NCBI GenBank assembly: GCA_900552125.1
Contig: URYK01000087.1
Location: 1 to 6,109 of the forward strand
Direction: 5' to 3'
Source: an uncultured Solobacterium sp.
GTDB taxonomy: Bacteria > Bacillota_I > Bacilli_A > Erysipelotrichales > Erysipelotrichaceae
DNA: 6,109 bases
Shown piece after piece: positions 1 through 6,064 of the stretch (within the stretch, counting starts at the first letter, position 1; each line of letters opens with the position of its first letter). The notes beneath the pieces were generated by a model. That model made no database searches and was not told the origin of the DNA. It saw only the letters and a list, made by a program, of their open reading frames with translations. Made by a program: the position numbers and the translations under genes.

Positions 1-48
1 TTCAACCATGCCTGTACATGTTTGAACTATAGCGACTGCCTGTCGCAC

Positions 49-85
49 AAAAGCATCTGTATAACTCTTAAGTACAGATGCTTTT
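49..85 (-). terminator. Hairpin terminator after ilvE, probably bidirectional
   Basis: Positions 49-61 and 73-85 are a perfect 13-bp inverted repeat (core GCATCTGTA / TACAGATGC) around an 11-nt loop. It begins 4 bp beyond the ilvE stop codon. Read on the minus strand the 3' arm ends in TTTT and then G, a short U tract. Read on the plus strand the T-rich stretch is a little longer (TTTTATATTATTTT). It can therefore end ilvE transcription and perhaps also a convergent plus-strand gene lying left of the window. The stem is clear; efficiency in each direction is inferred. Confidence 0.75.
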
Positions 86-88
86 ATA

Positions 89-1153
89 TTATTTTACTTC
101 ATATGTCCAATGGAACGTATCTTCTAATTTACCCCACTGTATTCCTGTTAGTGTATCATATAATCGCTGTGTAATTTCTCCAGTTTTAAAATTATTAATT
201 TTAATAATTTCACCTTTATAATTCAATTCTCCAATTGGAGATATAACAGCTGCAGTACCTGTTCCAAAGGCTTCCTGTAAACTTCCATTTCTTCCTGCTT
301 CCATTAGTTCATCAATGGATAAATGGCGTTCTTCTACAACATATCCCCAAGATTTCAATAATTGAATAACGGAATCACGTGTTACTCCTGGTAAAACTGT
401 TCCATCACATGGTGCAGTGACAACTTTATTACCAATGATAAACATCGCATTCATTGTCCCCACTTCTTCCACATATTTTCTCTCTACACCATCAAGCCAT
501 AATACTTGAGTATAGCCTAATTTCTCTGCTTTTACCTGCGCTGCTATACTTGCGGCATAGTTTCCGCCGCACTTTGTAAATCCTGTACCACCTTTCGTAG
601 CACGTACATATTCATCCTCTACATAAATTTTAACTGGATTAACTCCCTCAGGATAATATGCCCCAACTGGTGAAAGAACAATCATAAATTTATATGCATT
701 GCTTGGATGTACTCCTACTGCACTTTCTGTCGCAAACATAAATGGGCGAATGTAAAGTGAAGTTCCTTCTGCTGTTGGAATCCAATCTTTTTCATAAGAA
801 ACTAAAGTAGCGATTGCGTCCACAAACATTTCTTCTGGCAATATTTCCATACATAGACGACGATTTGAATTTGCGAATCTTTTCGCATTCATCTCTGGTC
901 TAAATAAAAGAACCTTTCCTTCTTTGGTCTTATATGCTTTTAACCCCTCAAAAGTTTCCTGTGCATAATGTAAAACCATTGTTGCTGGATCTAACTGAAT
1001 TGGTCCATAAGGCTCTATCGTTGCATTGTGCCAGCCTTCTTCCTTCGTCCAATCCATTGTGAACATATAGTCAGTGAAATATTTTCCAAAGCCTAAAACA
1101 TTCTCATCTGGTTTTTCTTTCAATTGTTTTGCTGGTATAAATTTAACTTCCAT
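89..1153 (-). CDS. ilvE: Branched-chain amino acid aminotransferase (class IV, PLP)
   Basis: This cytoplasmic PLP enzyme swaps the amino group between Leu/Ile/Val and 2-oxoglutarate, the last step of BCAA synthesis and the first of breakdown. The 354-residue product is full length for the longer (eukaryotic/B. subtilis YbgE-like) BCAT subgroup. Visible marks are the ETFEGLKAY block (residues 66-74), YIRPF (134-138), the PLP lysine K194 in FTKCGGNYAAS, the E230-VGTMN motif whose Glu should contact the pyridine nitrogen, LPGVTRDS (254-261) and the phosphate-binding FGTGTAAV (296-303). The redox CXXC of human BCATs is absent. The ATG at 1153 was chosen because a GAGGAGG Shine-Dalgarno lies 7 nt upstream; the upstream in-frame TTG at 1168 would put that site inside the gene. 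It is monocistronic, with its own promoter and a terminator. It faces away from a T-box-controlled transporter. The family is clear; substrate preference among BCAAs is inferred. Confidence 0.95.
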   Translation of the reverse strand: MEVKFIPAKQLKEKPDENVLGFGKYFTDYMFTMDWTKEEGWHNATIEPYGPIQLDPATMVLHYAQETFEGLKAYKTKEGKVLLFRPEMNAKRFANSNRRLCMEILPEEMFVDAIATLVSYEKDWIPTAEGTSLYIRPFMFATESAVGVHPSNAYKFMIVLSPVGAYYPEGVNPVKIYVEDEYVRATKGGTGFTKCGGNYAASIAAQVKAEKLGYTQVLWLDGVERKYVEEVGTMNAMFIIGNKVVTAPCDGTVLPGVTRDSVIQLLKSWGYVVEERHLSIDELMEAGRNGSLQEAFGTGTAAVISPIGELNYKGEIIKINNFKTGEITQRLYDTLTGIQWGKLEDTFHWTYEVK

Positions 1154-1181
1154 ACTAATCCTCCTCAATCATTTGTTTATT

Positions 1182-1210
1182 AGATTACACCTTTTTTTAT
1201 CATACGTCAA
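1182..1210 (-). promoter_or_regulatory. Sigma-A type promoter of ilvE
   Basis: On the minus strand TTGACG (1205-1210) and TAATCT (1182-1187) are separated by exactly 17 bp. The expected start point is near 1175, giving a leader of about 20 nt that holds little more than the Shine-Dalgarno. There is no room for a riboswitch, so control of ilvE must act on initiation. Confidence 0.75.
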
Positions 1211-1227
1211 TTACTGTTTGATGTTTC

Positions 1228-1243
1228 TTTCATGGTTATGAAA
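1228..1243. repeat. Inverted repeat TTTCAT-GGTT-ATGAAA upstream of ilvE
   Basis: This is a perfect 6-bp dyad with a 4-bp centre, 17 bp upstream of the ilvE -35 and 40 bp upstream of the T-box -35. An outer TTACT (1211-1215) and AGTAA (1245-1249) add a looser symmetry. It could be an operator shared by the divergent genes. It is short and the surrounding DNA is AT-rich, so chance is possible. Confidence 0.3.
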
Positions 1244-1255
1244 AAGTAATTCATA

Positions 1256-1270
1256 TATTTTTTGAAAATT
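1256..1270. promoter_or_regulatory. CodY-like operator between the divergent promoters
   Basis: The 15-mer matches the published CodY consensus AATTTTCWGAAAATT at 13 of 15 positions, with mismatches at positions 1 and 7. A weaker overlapping match (12 of 15) lies at 1267-1281. The main site sits 13 bp upstream of the -35 of the T-box promoter and 46 bp upstream of the -35 of ilvE. CodY represses BCAA and peptide-uptake genes in many Bacillota when BCAAs and GTP are plentiful, which suits both neighbours. The region is very AT-rich, so a chance match is possible, and whether the host has CodY is unknown. Confidence 0.4.
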
Positions 1271-1283
1271 TTTTAAAAAATGA

Positions 1284-1312
1284 TTGACACTTTCAAAAAT
1301 ATAATGTAACAT
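1284..1312 (+). promoter_or_regulatory. Promoter of the T-box leader and CstA-family gene
   Basis: A perfect TTGACA (1284-1289) is followed after 17 bp by TAACAT (1307-1312), a 4 of 6 match to the -10 box. Transcription would start near 1319-1321, just before the T-box Stem I. A perfect TATAAT at 1300-1305 is only 10 bp from this -35, and no good -35 lies at the right distance for it, so it was not chosen as the -10. Confidence 0.65.
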
Positions 1313-1319
1313 AAACGCA

Positions 1320-1607
1320 ACACATGAATAAAAATGCGATGATTAGGACAACATTTTTTATTTCCCCTCACAGAGAGTCTTTGGATGCTGAGAAAAGACA
1401 GGAAGGAATTAAAAAATTCTCACCTAGGAGCAGTAAAATGAACGCACATATGTGCTATTAGTGGATACCGCAGTTTCAGCGTTAAAGGAAAACACATTCG
1501 TAGTGATGTGATTGAGTGGCATTTTTATGCAAACTAAGTGGTACCGCGGAAATAATTAATACTTTCGTCTTAGTTCCTATTTTAGGAGACTGGGCGAAAG
1601 TTTTTTT
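1320..1607 (+). promoter_or_regulatory. T-box riboswitch (tRNA-sensing leader)
   Basis: This leader reads the charging state of one tRNA and lets transcription continue into the CstA-family gene when that tRNA is uncharged. The T-box core AAGTGGTACCGCGG is at 1536-1549; its UGGU (1539-1542) would pair with a tRNA acceptor end having A at position 73. Upstream is a Stem I-like domain: GATGATTAGGACAACA (1339-1354), then AGAGAGTC and a distal hairpin (1377-1382 with 1394-1399, loop holding GGATGCTG), then GAGC...TGAAC (1428-1443) leading into the specifier loop. Further blocks are AGTGGATACCGC...GCGTTA (1460-1483), hairpin CACAT/ATGTG (1493-1510) and hairpin GCAT/ATGC (1519-1530). The antiterminator would form between CGCGGAAA and TTTCGT (1563-1568), competing with the terminator. 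After GAA (1440-1442) the specifier could be GCA (Ala, 1444-1446) or CGC (Arg, 1443-1445); the 5' AGUA box is not canonical. The class is certain; the amino acid is not. Confidence 0.95.
1561..1607 (+). terminator. T-box regulated intrinsic terminator
   Basis: ACTTTCG (1561-1567) pairs with CGAAAGT (1595-1601). The stem continues through CTT/GGG, AGT/ACT and TCC/GGA with single-base bulges and a 7-nt loop (tatttta), and a run of seven T follows (1601-1607). The 5' arm overlaps the 3' strand of the antiterminator, so the two folds exclude each other as expected for a transcriptional T-box. It ends 33 nt before the gene's start codon. Confidence 0.92.
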
Positions 1608-1640
1608 ATATTCATGATGTTATCGAAAGGGAGGAAACTT

Positions 1641-3374
1641 ATGAACGGATTATTGTTGTTAGGAATTGCGGCTGTTGTATTAATTGGGGCTTATCTGCTG
1701 TATGGTCGCTATTTAGTGAAAGAATGGGGAATTGATGTAAACGCAAAAACACCAGCAGTAAAAAAAGAAGATGGTGTTGATTATGTTCCTAGTAATAAAT
1801 GGGAAGTCTTTGCGCATCAATTTTCATCAATTGCTGGTGCAGGTCCTGTAACTGGTCCTGTTATGGCAATGATGTTTGGCTGGCTGCCGGCATTCTTATG
1901 GATCTTAGTAGGAGGTATTTTCTTTGGGGCAGTTCAAGATTTTGCTTCTCTTTACGCATCTGTAAAATCAGATGGAAAATCTATTGGACAGATTATTGAA
2001 GTATATATTGGTAAAACAGGAAGAAAATTATTTTTCTTATTTTGCTGGTTATTCACATTATTAGTAATTGCGGCTTTTGCAGATATGGTTGCGGGAACAT
2101 TCCACGGATTTAGTACAGATGGTGCTAGATTACAGCCAAATGCCGCTGCTGCTTCTATTTCTATTCTTTATGTTTTTGTGGCTATCGCATTTGGTTTATT
2201 CTTACGTAAAACTAAAATTGGTGGCTGGAAACAAGCTGTTTTAGGCATTGTATTAATTATTGCGATGCTTGCGGCAGGTATTGCTTTCCCTGTATATTTA
2301 CAAAAACAAAGCTGGTTATATTTAGTATTTATTTATATCTTCTTTGCGAGTATTACACCTATGTGGCTATTAAAACAGCCCCGTGACTATTTGACTACCT
2401 TCTTATTTGTAGGAATGATCATTGCGGCTGTTATTGGCGTTGTTATTTCTAATCCTACAATCTCAACACCGGCCTTTACTGGTTTTGTCTCTGAAAATGG
2501 AAGTTATTTATTCCCAACATTGTTTGTTACAATTGCATGTGGCGCAGTAAGTGGATTCCATTCTTTAGTATCAAGTGAAACAAGCAGTAAACAGATTCGT
2601 AATGAAAAAGACATACTACAAGTAGGTTATGGAAGTATGCTTCTTGAATCTTTATTAGCTGTATTAGTAATTGTAATTGTAGGTTCTTTAACTAGTTTAG
2701 CTGCAAGTGGTGTGTTAAATAGTGATTTGGCAGCTATGGCATTAGCAGATACTGCTACTCCTTTTACTAAATTCTCTGTAGGAGTAACTGGATTGGTTAG
2801 TAAACTAGGAATGCCTCAAGAATGGGGATTATGTATCATGACCATGTTTGTTTCTGCTTTAGCTTTAACTTCATTAGATGCTGTTGCACGTATCGGAAGA
2901 CTATCTTTCCAGGAATTATTTGAAGTAGAGGAAGGAAAAGAAGTTTCTCCAATCGTAAAAACTCTAACAAACAAATACTTTGCGACTATCATCACATTAG
3001 CTGGAGGATACTTGCTAAGTTTAGGAGGATACAATAACATTTGGCCGTTGTTTGGTTCTGCAAATCAGTTATTGGCTGCCATGGTATTAATTTCTTTATC
3101 CGTATTCTTAAAAGTTACGGGTAGAAAAGGATTCATGCTTTATGCACCTATGACCATTATGTTGGTTGTGACAATGACATCATTAGGAATGAGTGTTTAT
3201 TCTATCTGTATGAAGCTATTTGTAACTGGCGGATTTGTATTTTTAACTGATGGTCTACAATTATTCTTTGCTATCTTACTAATGGCTCTAGGCTTATTGA
3301 TTGCATTCTCTTCAGGAAGAAGACTTGTAGCGCATAATCCTCAAACAAGCAATACTGCATTTGCTAGAGATTAG
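1641..3374 (+). CDS. CstA-family carbon starvation / peptide-pyruvate type transporter
   Basis: This integral membrane protein has 577 residues and roughly 13-14 hydrophobic segments, the first at about 3-22. CstA hallmarks in order are HQFSSIAGAGPVTGPVMA (59-76), GAVQDFASLYASVKSDGKSI (96-115), ACGAVSGFHSLVSSETSSKQ (299-318) followed by NEKDILQVGYGSMLLES, TSLDAVARIGR (410-420) and WPLFGSANQLLAAMVL (468-483). E. coli CstA and BtsT (about 700 residues) take up peptides and/or pyruvate; this shorter form is common in Bacillota and its substrate is not shown by sequence. The ATG at 1641 was chosen because AGGGAGG lies 6 nt upstream (1628-1634). An ATG at 1614 is in frame but has no ribosome binding site and would start just after the T-box terminator. 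The gene is alone, switched by the T-box, and followed by a strong terminator. T-box control implies uptake of an amino acid, a peptide or a precursor. The cstA symbol is withheld because substrate and orthology are unproven. Confidence 0.92.
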   Translation: MNGLLLLGIAAVVLIGAYLLYGRYLVKEWGIDVNAKTPAVKKEDGVDYVPSNKWEVFAHQFSSIAGAGPVTGPVMAMMFGWLPAFLWILVGGIFFGAVQDFASLYASVKSDGKSIGQIIEVYIGKTGRKLFFLFCWLFTLLVIAAFADMVAGTFHGFSTDGARLQPNAAAASISILYVFVAIAFGLFLRKTKIGGWKQAVLGIVLIIAMLAAGIAFPVYLQKQSWLYLVFIYIFFASITPMWLLKQPRDYLTTFLFVGMIIAAVIGVVISNPTISTPAFTGFVSENGSYLFPTLFVTIACGAVSGFHSLVSSETSSKQIRNEKDILQVGYGSMLLESLLAVLVIVIVGSLTSLAASGVLNSDLAAMALADTATPFTKFSVGVTGLVSKLGMPQEWGLCIMTMFVSALALTSLDAVARIGRLSFQELFEVEEGKEVSPIVKTLTNKYFATIITLAGGYLLSLGGYNNIWPLFGSANQLLAAMVLISLSVFLKVTGRKGFMLYAPMTIMLVVTMTSLGMSVYSICMKLFVTGGFVFLTDGLQLFFAILLMALGLLIAFSSGRRLVAHNPQTSNTAFARD

Positions 3375-3380
3375 AAATTT

Positions 3381-3425
3381 AACTGAACAAGATATCCTTT
3401 ATAAGATATTTTGTTCAGTTTTTTT
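3381..3425 (+). terminator. Intrinsic terminator of the CstA-family gene
   Basis: A 16-bp stem (3381-3396 with 3405-3420, outer part AACTGAACAA / TTGTTCAGTT, one G-T wobble) has an 8-nt loop and is followed by TTTTT (3421-3425). It starts 6 nt after the stop codon. Read on the minus strand the hairpin lies directly beyond the yciI-like stop, whose TAA shares the T tract at 3424-3426, but the tail there is poor in U. It is therefore mainly a plus-strand terminator and may serve the convergent gene only weakly. Confidence 0.92.
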
Positions 3426-3720
3426 ATTTAGAAAACCACTCTTTTATATCATTATATACATAGTGAGCATCAAATTCCTTCACTGTATATGTTTGAATTC
3501 CTGCTTTATAGAAAGGTTCTTCTTGTAAATATGATAATAGACTTTCTTTTGAGCTTGCCTTCATAATAAAAATACCACCAGTCTGATCACTCTTTAATCC
3601 TGAAAACAAATAATTTCCCTCATTCATTGATCTTTGGGTATAAGCCATATGTTTCTTCAATAATGAGTCATTCATTCCTTCAGTTGTTTTGATTATACCT
3701 TCAACAATAAAATATTTCAT
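3424..3720 (-). CDS. YciI-like protein (YCII-related domain)
   Basis: This small soluble protein of 98 residues has the size and layout of the YCII/dimeric alpha-beta barrel fold. It shows an N-terminal beta strand (MKYFIVEG), a helix with the family His (H24 in LLKKHMAYTQR), a turn YLFSGLKSDQTGG (37-49), a strand GIFIMKA and a second helix ending in EEPFYKAGI (67-75). That last stretch corresponds to the DPY-x-x-AG block of E. coli YciI, with Glu for Asp at position 68. The biochemical role of the family is unsettled; it is often described as a putative ligand-binding or small enzymatic domain. The start at 3720 is supported by AGGAGG 5 nt upstream (3726-3731). It lies 66 nt downstream of glgP on the same strand but appears to have its own promoter, and its ribosome binding site is masked in glgP read-through RNA. 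Function is unknown; family assignment is fairly sure. Confidence 0.85.
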   Translation of the reverse strand: MKYFIVEGIIKTTEGMNDSLLKKHMAYTQRSMNEGNYLFSGLKSDQTGGIFIMKASSKESLLSYLQEEPFYKAGIQTYTVKEFDAHYVYNDIKEWFSK

Positions 3721-3725
3721 AAAAA

Positions 3726-3759
3726 CCTCCTGTTAAACTATAATCAGTATAACAGGAGG
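3726..3759 (-). terminator. glgP terminator hairpin overlapping the yciI-like ribosome binding site
   Basis: On the minus strand CCTCCTGTTA (3750-3759) and TAACAGGAGG (3726-3735) form a perfect 10-bp stem. An inner ACT/AGT pairing caps it with a 6-nt loop, and TTTTT (3721-3725) follows directly. This is a standard intrinsic terminator, 27 nt past the glgP stop. The 3' arm contains the AGGAGG of the next gene, and the T tract touches that gene's ATG. The same fold would thus stop glgP transcripts and hide the Shine-Dalgarno in any that read through. Confidence 0.75.
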
Positions 3760-3775
3760 AGTTACTTTTTAACAA
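3746..3775 (-). promoter_or_regulatory. Putative extended -10 promoter of the yciI-like gene
   Basis: On the minus strand TTGTTA (3770-3775) and TATACT (3746-3751) are spaced 18 bp apart, and a TG one base upstream of the -10 makes it an extended -10. The start point would be near 3739. The RNA would then contain the ribosome binding site but not the CCTCC arm that could mask it, because that arm lies in the promoter itself. Confidence 0.5.
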
Positions 3776-3786
3776 TTCATTTACTC

Positions 3787-6048
3787 TTATTTTAATTTCC
3801 AGATTTCTTTATTATATTCCATAATTGTACGATCACTTGAGAAGTATCCAGCATGAGCTATATTACATAATGACATTTTTGCCCAATGCATACGGTCTTC
3901 ATAATCTTCAAATGCTTGTGTTTTCATCTGAATATAGGATTTGAAATCTAATAATGTCATGAACCAGTCTTTATTTAGCAATTCATTATATAAACGAGTT
4001 AAGTTTTCTTCATCGCCATATGAAACTAATTCCTTTGACACTAAGAAATCGACTGCTTCTTTGATTTCTTCATCATTTTCATAATATGTTTTAGATACAT
4101 AATCATGATTTTCATAATGTCGAATTACTGCTTCACTACTTTCTCCAAACACATAGATATTTTCATTTCCAACTAATTCATGAATTTCCACATTAGCACC
4201 ATCTTCTGTGCCTAATGTAATCGCACCATTCAGCATAAACTTCATGTTTCCAGTTCCACTTGCCTCTTTGCTCGCAAGAGAAATCTGTTCAGATATATCG
4301 CATGCAGGAATCAGCTTCTCTGCTTTAGTAACATTATAGTTTTCAACCATTACAACTTGGATATATTTAGATAACTCTTCATCATTTTCTACAAGCTCCT
4401 GTACACATAAAATAGCATGGATAATATCTTTCGCTATTGTATAAGCTGGAGCTGCTTTTGCGCCAAATATAAAGGTAATGCGTGTTTTTGGCTTATAACC
4501 TTTACGAATTTTCTGAATCAACCAGATGATATATAATAAGTTCATCTGCTGACGTTTATATTCATGAAGTCTCTTAATCTGAATATCAAAGATACTATCT
4601 GAATGTACTGTAATACCTTGGGTACGCTCTAAATATCTACATAGTTCTTCTTTGTTTTTTGTTTTGATATCTAATAGACGATGTAATACTTTTTCATCCT
4701 CTACAAAAGCCAATAATTTTTCTAATTCTTTAGCATCTTTTTTAAATCCATCACCAATTAATTCTGTAATAAGATTTGTTAGATCATGATTACAATGCAA
4801 TAACCAACGACGGAAAGTTATACCGTTTGTTTTATTATTAAACTTTTCAGGATATAATTCATAGAAAGGTTTTAATTCACTTTCTTTTAATATTTCAGTG
4901 TGTAAAGATGCAACCCCATTAACACTATATCCATAATGAATATCCATATGTGCCATATGAACACGATTATCTGTATCAATAATCGCAGTTTCTGGATTTT
5001 GACTACGTAATGAGGCATTCATATCCAACGCTTCAATGATTGGCATTAGATGTGGAATAACTTCTTTTAAGTCATCATATGGCCATTTTTCTAGGGCTTC
5101 CGCAAGAATTGTATGATTTGTATAAGCACATGTATGGGATACAATATCAATTGCCTCCTTCATATGAATACCTTCCTGCATTAAACGATAAATCAATTCA
5201 GGAATAACCATAGAAGGGTGTGTATCATTAATTTGTATACATACATGTTCATGTAGCTTTCTTAAGTCATGCCCTTTTTGTTTTTCCTCCAACAAAATAA
5301 GCTGAGCAGCATTACTTACCATAAAGTACTGTTGATAGATGCGTAGGACCTGCCCTTCTTTAGTACTATCATCTGGATACAGGAATAAAGTTAAATTTTT
5401 ACAAATATTTTTTTGATCAAAAGAAATGCCATCTGTTACTAATGACTCATCAATTCCTTCTAAATCAAATAAATGAAGTTTATTTTTCCCATTTTCATAA
5501 CCAATGATATCAATATCATACAATTTTGAATGTACATTAAAACCTTTAAATTGAACATCAAAACCGATACCTGTATCATTTAGCCAAGTTTCACCTTTTA
5601 GCCATACATTCTTTTCTTCACACTGTTTATTATTTCTAAATTTCTGTTCAAATAAACCAAAATGATAATTTAAACCAACACCATCACCCTGTAAACCTAA
5701 AGTCGCAATAGAATCTAGGAAACAAGCTGCTAATCTTCCTAATCCTCCATTCCCTAAAGATGGTTCTAATTCAATTTCTTCAATATCACTTAACTTTATG
5801 CCATGTTTATCTAATAAACTTTCTACTTCATCGTATAATCCAAGATTTATTAAATTATTTGATAAAAGTTTTCCAATCAGGAATTCCGCAGAAATATAAT
5901 ATAATTTACGTTCTCCTGAAATTTCCTGTTTCTCTCTACCCAATGCTTTCACAAGCATCATTAAACCAGCATAGATTTCTTCATAACTACATTCTTCTAT
6001 ATTCTTTTGAAATTTGATTTGTAGAAGATTATTTAATTGTGTCTCCAT
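3787..6048 (-). CDS. glgP: Glycogen/starch/maltodextrin phosphorylase (GT35)
   Basis: This cytoplasmic PLP enzyme cuts alpha-1,4-glucans with phosphate to give glucose 1-phosphate, feeding stored glycogen or imported dextrins into glycolysis. The 753-residue protein is complete. Motifs in order are [10 protein letters not shown] (51-60), [13 protein letters not shown] (98-110), [12 protein letters not shown] (274-285), [15 protein letters not shown] (308-322), [16 protein letters not shown] (365-380), [12 protein letters not shown] (405-416), the phosphate-site KRLHEYKRQ (492-500), FGAKAAPAY (528-536), [14 protein letters not shown] (569-582) and the PLP lysine K603 in [15 protein letters not shown]. 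It is about 50-60 residues shorter than the E. coli enzymes, mostly between residues 150 and 215, where the segment leading to [10 protein letters not shown] is compact; this seems typical of a Bacillota subgroup rather than a deletion. A Tyr (Y374) replaces the active-site His of muscle phosphorylase (His377). The start at 6048 is supported by AAAGGAG 9 nt upstream. The frame stays open upstream to the window edge, but no start codon is seen there. Confidence 0.96.
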   Translation of the reverse strand: METQLNNLLQIKFQKNIEECSYEEIYAGLMMLVKALGREKQEISGERKLYYISAEFLIGKLLSNNLINLGLYDEVESLLDKHGIKLSDIEEIELEPSLGNGGLGRLAACFLDSIATLGLQGDGVGLNYHFGLFEQKFRNNKQCEEKNVWLKGETWLNDTGIGFDVQFKGFNVHSKLYDIDIIGYENGKNKLHLFDLEGIDESLVTDGISFDQKNICKNLTLFLYPDDSTKEGQVLRIYQQYFMVSNAAQLILLEEKQKGHDLRKLHEHVCIQINDTHPSMVIPELIYRLMQEGIHMKEAIDIVSHTCAYTNHTILAEALEKWPYDDLKEVIPHLMPIIEALDMNASLRSQNPETAIIDTDNRVHMAHMDIHYGYSVNGVASLHTEILKESELKPFYELYPEKFNNKTNGITFRRWLLHCNHDLTNLITELIGDGFKKDAKELEKLLAFVEDEKVLHRLLDIKTKNKEELCRYLERTQGITVHSDSIFDIQIKRLHEYKRQQMNLLYIIWLIQKIRKGYKPKTRITFIFGAKAAPAYTIAKDIIHAILCVQELVENDEELSKYIQVVMVENYNVTKAEKLIPACDISEQISLASKEASGTGNMKFMLNGAITLGTEDGANVEIHELVGNENIYVFGESSEAVIRHYENHDYVSKTYYENDEEIKEAVDFLVSKELVSYGDEENLTRLYNELLNKDWFMTLLDFKSYIQMKTQAFEDYEDRMHWAKMSLCNIAHAGYFSSDRTIMEYNKEIWKLK

Positions 6049-6057
6049 AGATTCATT

Positions 6058-6064
6058 CTCCTTT
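6058..6064 (-). promoter_or_regulatory. glgP ribosome binding site
   Basis: On the minus strand AAAGGAG lies 9 nt before the ATG at 6048. It fixes the start, since the glgP frame is open from the window edge and gives no stop codon to limit it. A weak hairpin (CGCC/GGCG, 6-nt loop, about 6069-6083) lies just upstream. The glgP promoter is not clear within the 61 bp available and may be beyond the window. Confidence 0.7.

Noticed and set aside
1154..1168. Upstream TTG start for ilvE (adds five residues, MRRIS)
   Set aside because: Those codons are the Shine-Dalgarno itself (GAGGAGG); the ATG at 1153 has ideal spacing and begins the family-like N terminus.
1300..1305. Perfect TATAAT as the -10 of the T-box promoter
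   Set aside because: Only 10 bp from TTGACA, and no acceptable -35 lies 16-18 bp upstream; the TAACAT at 1307-1312 has the correct spacing.
1614..1640. Upstream ATG starts for the CstA-family gene
   Set aside because: They come right after the T-box terminator tail with no ribosome binding site, and the AGGGAGG at 1628-1634 points to the ATG at 1641.
1799..1999. 66-residue plus-strand open frame
   Set aside because: It lies wholly inside the CstA-family gene in another frame; no ribosome binding site, and an unusual Cys/Trp-rich composition.
2816..3040. 74-residue minus-strand open frame
   Set aside because: Antisense to conserved CstA motifs, with no recognisable domain or ribosome binding site.
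3739..3744. Plus-strand TATAAT between the yciI-like gene and glgP
   Set aside because: No -35 at a proper distance and no plus-strand gene follows; it lies within the loop of the minus-strand terminator hairpin.
5400..5600. Internal deletion or damage in glgP (shorter than E. coli enzymes)
   Set aside because: The frame is intact, flanking motifs are well conserved, and the compact segment reads as ordinary protein, so it looks like a subgroup trait.
5760..6017. 85-residue plus-strand open frame
   Set aside because: Antisense to the conserved N-terminal part of glgP; its hydrophobic look comes from AT-rich complement codons.
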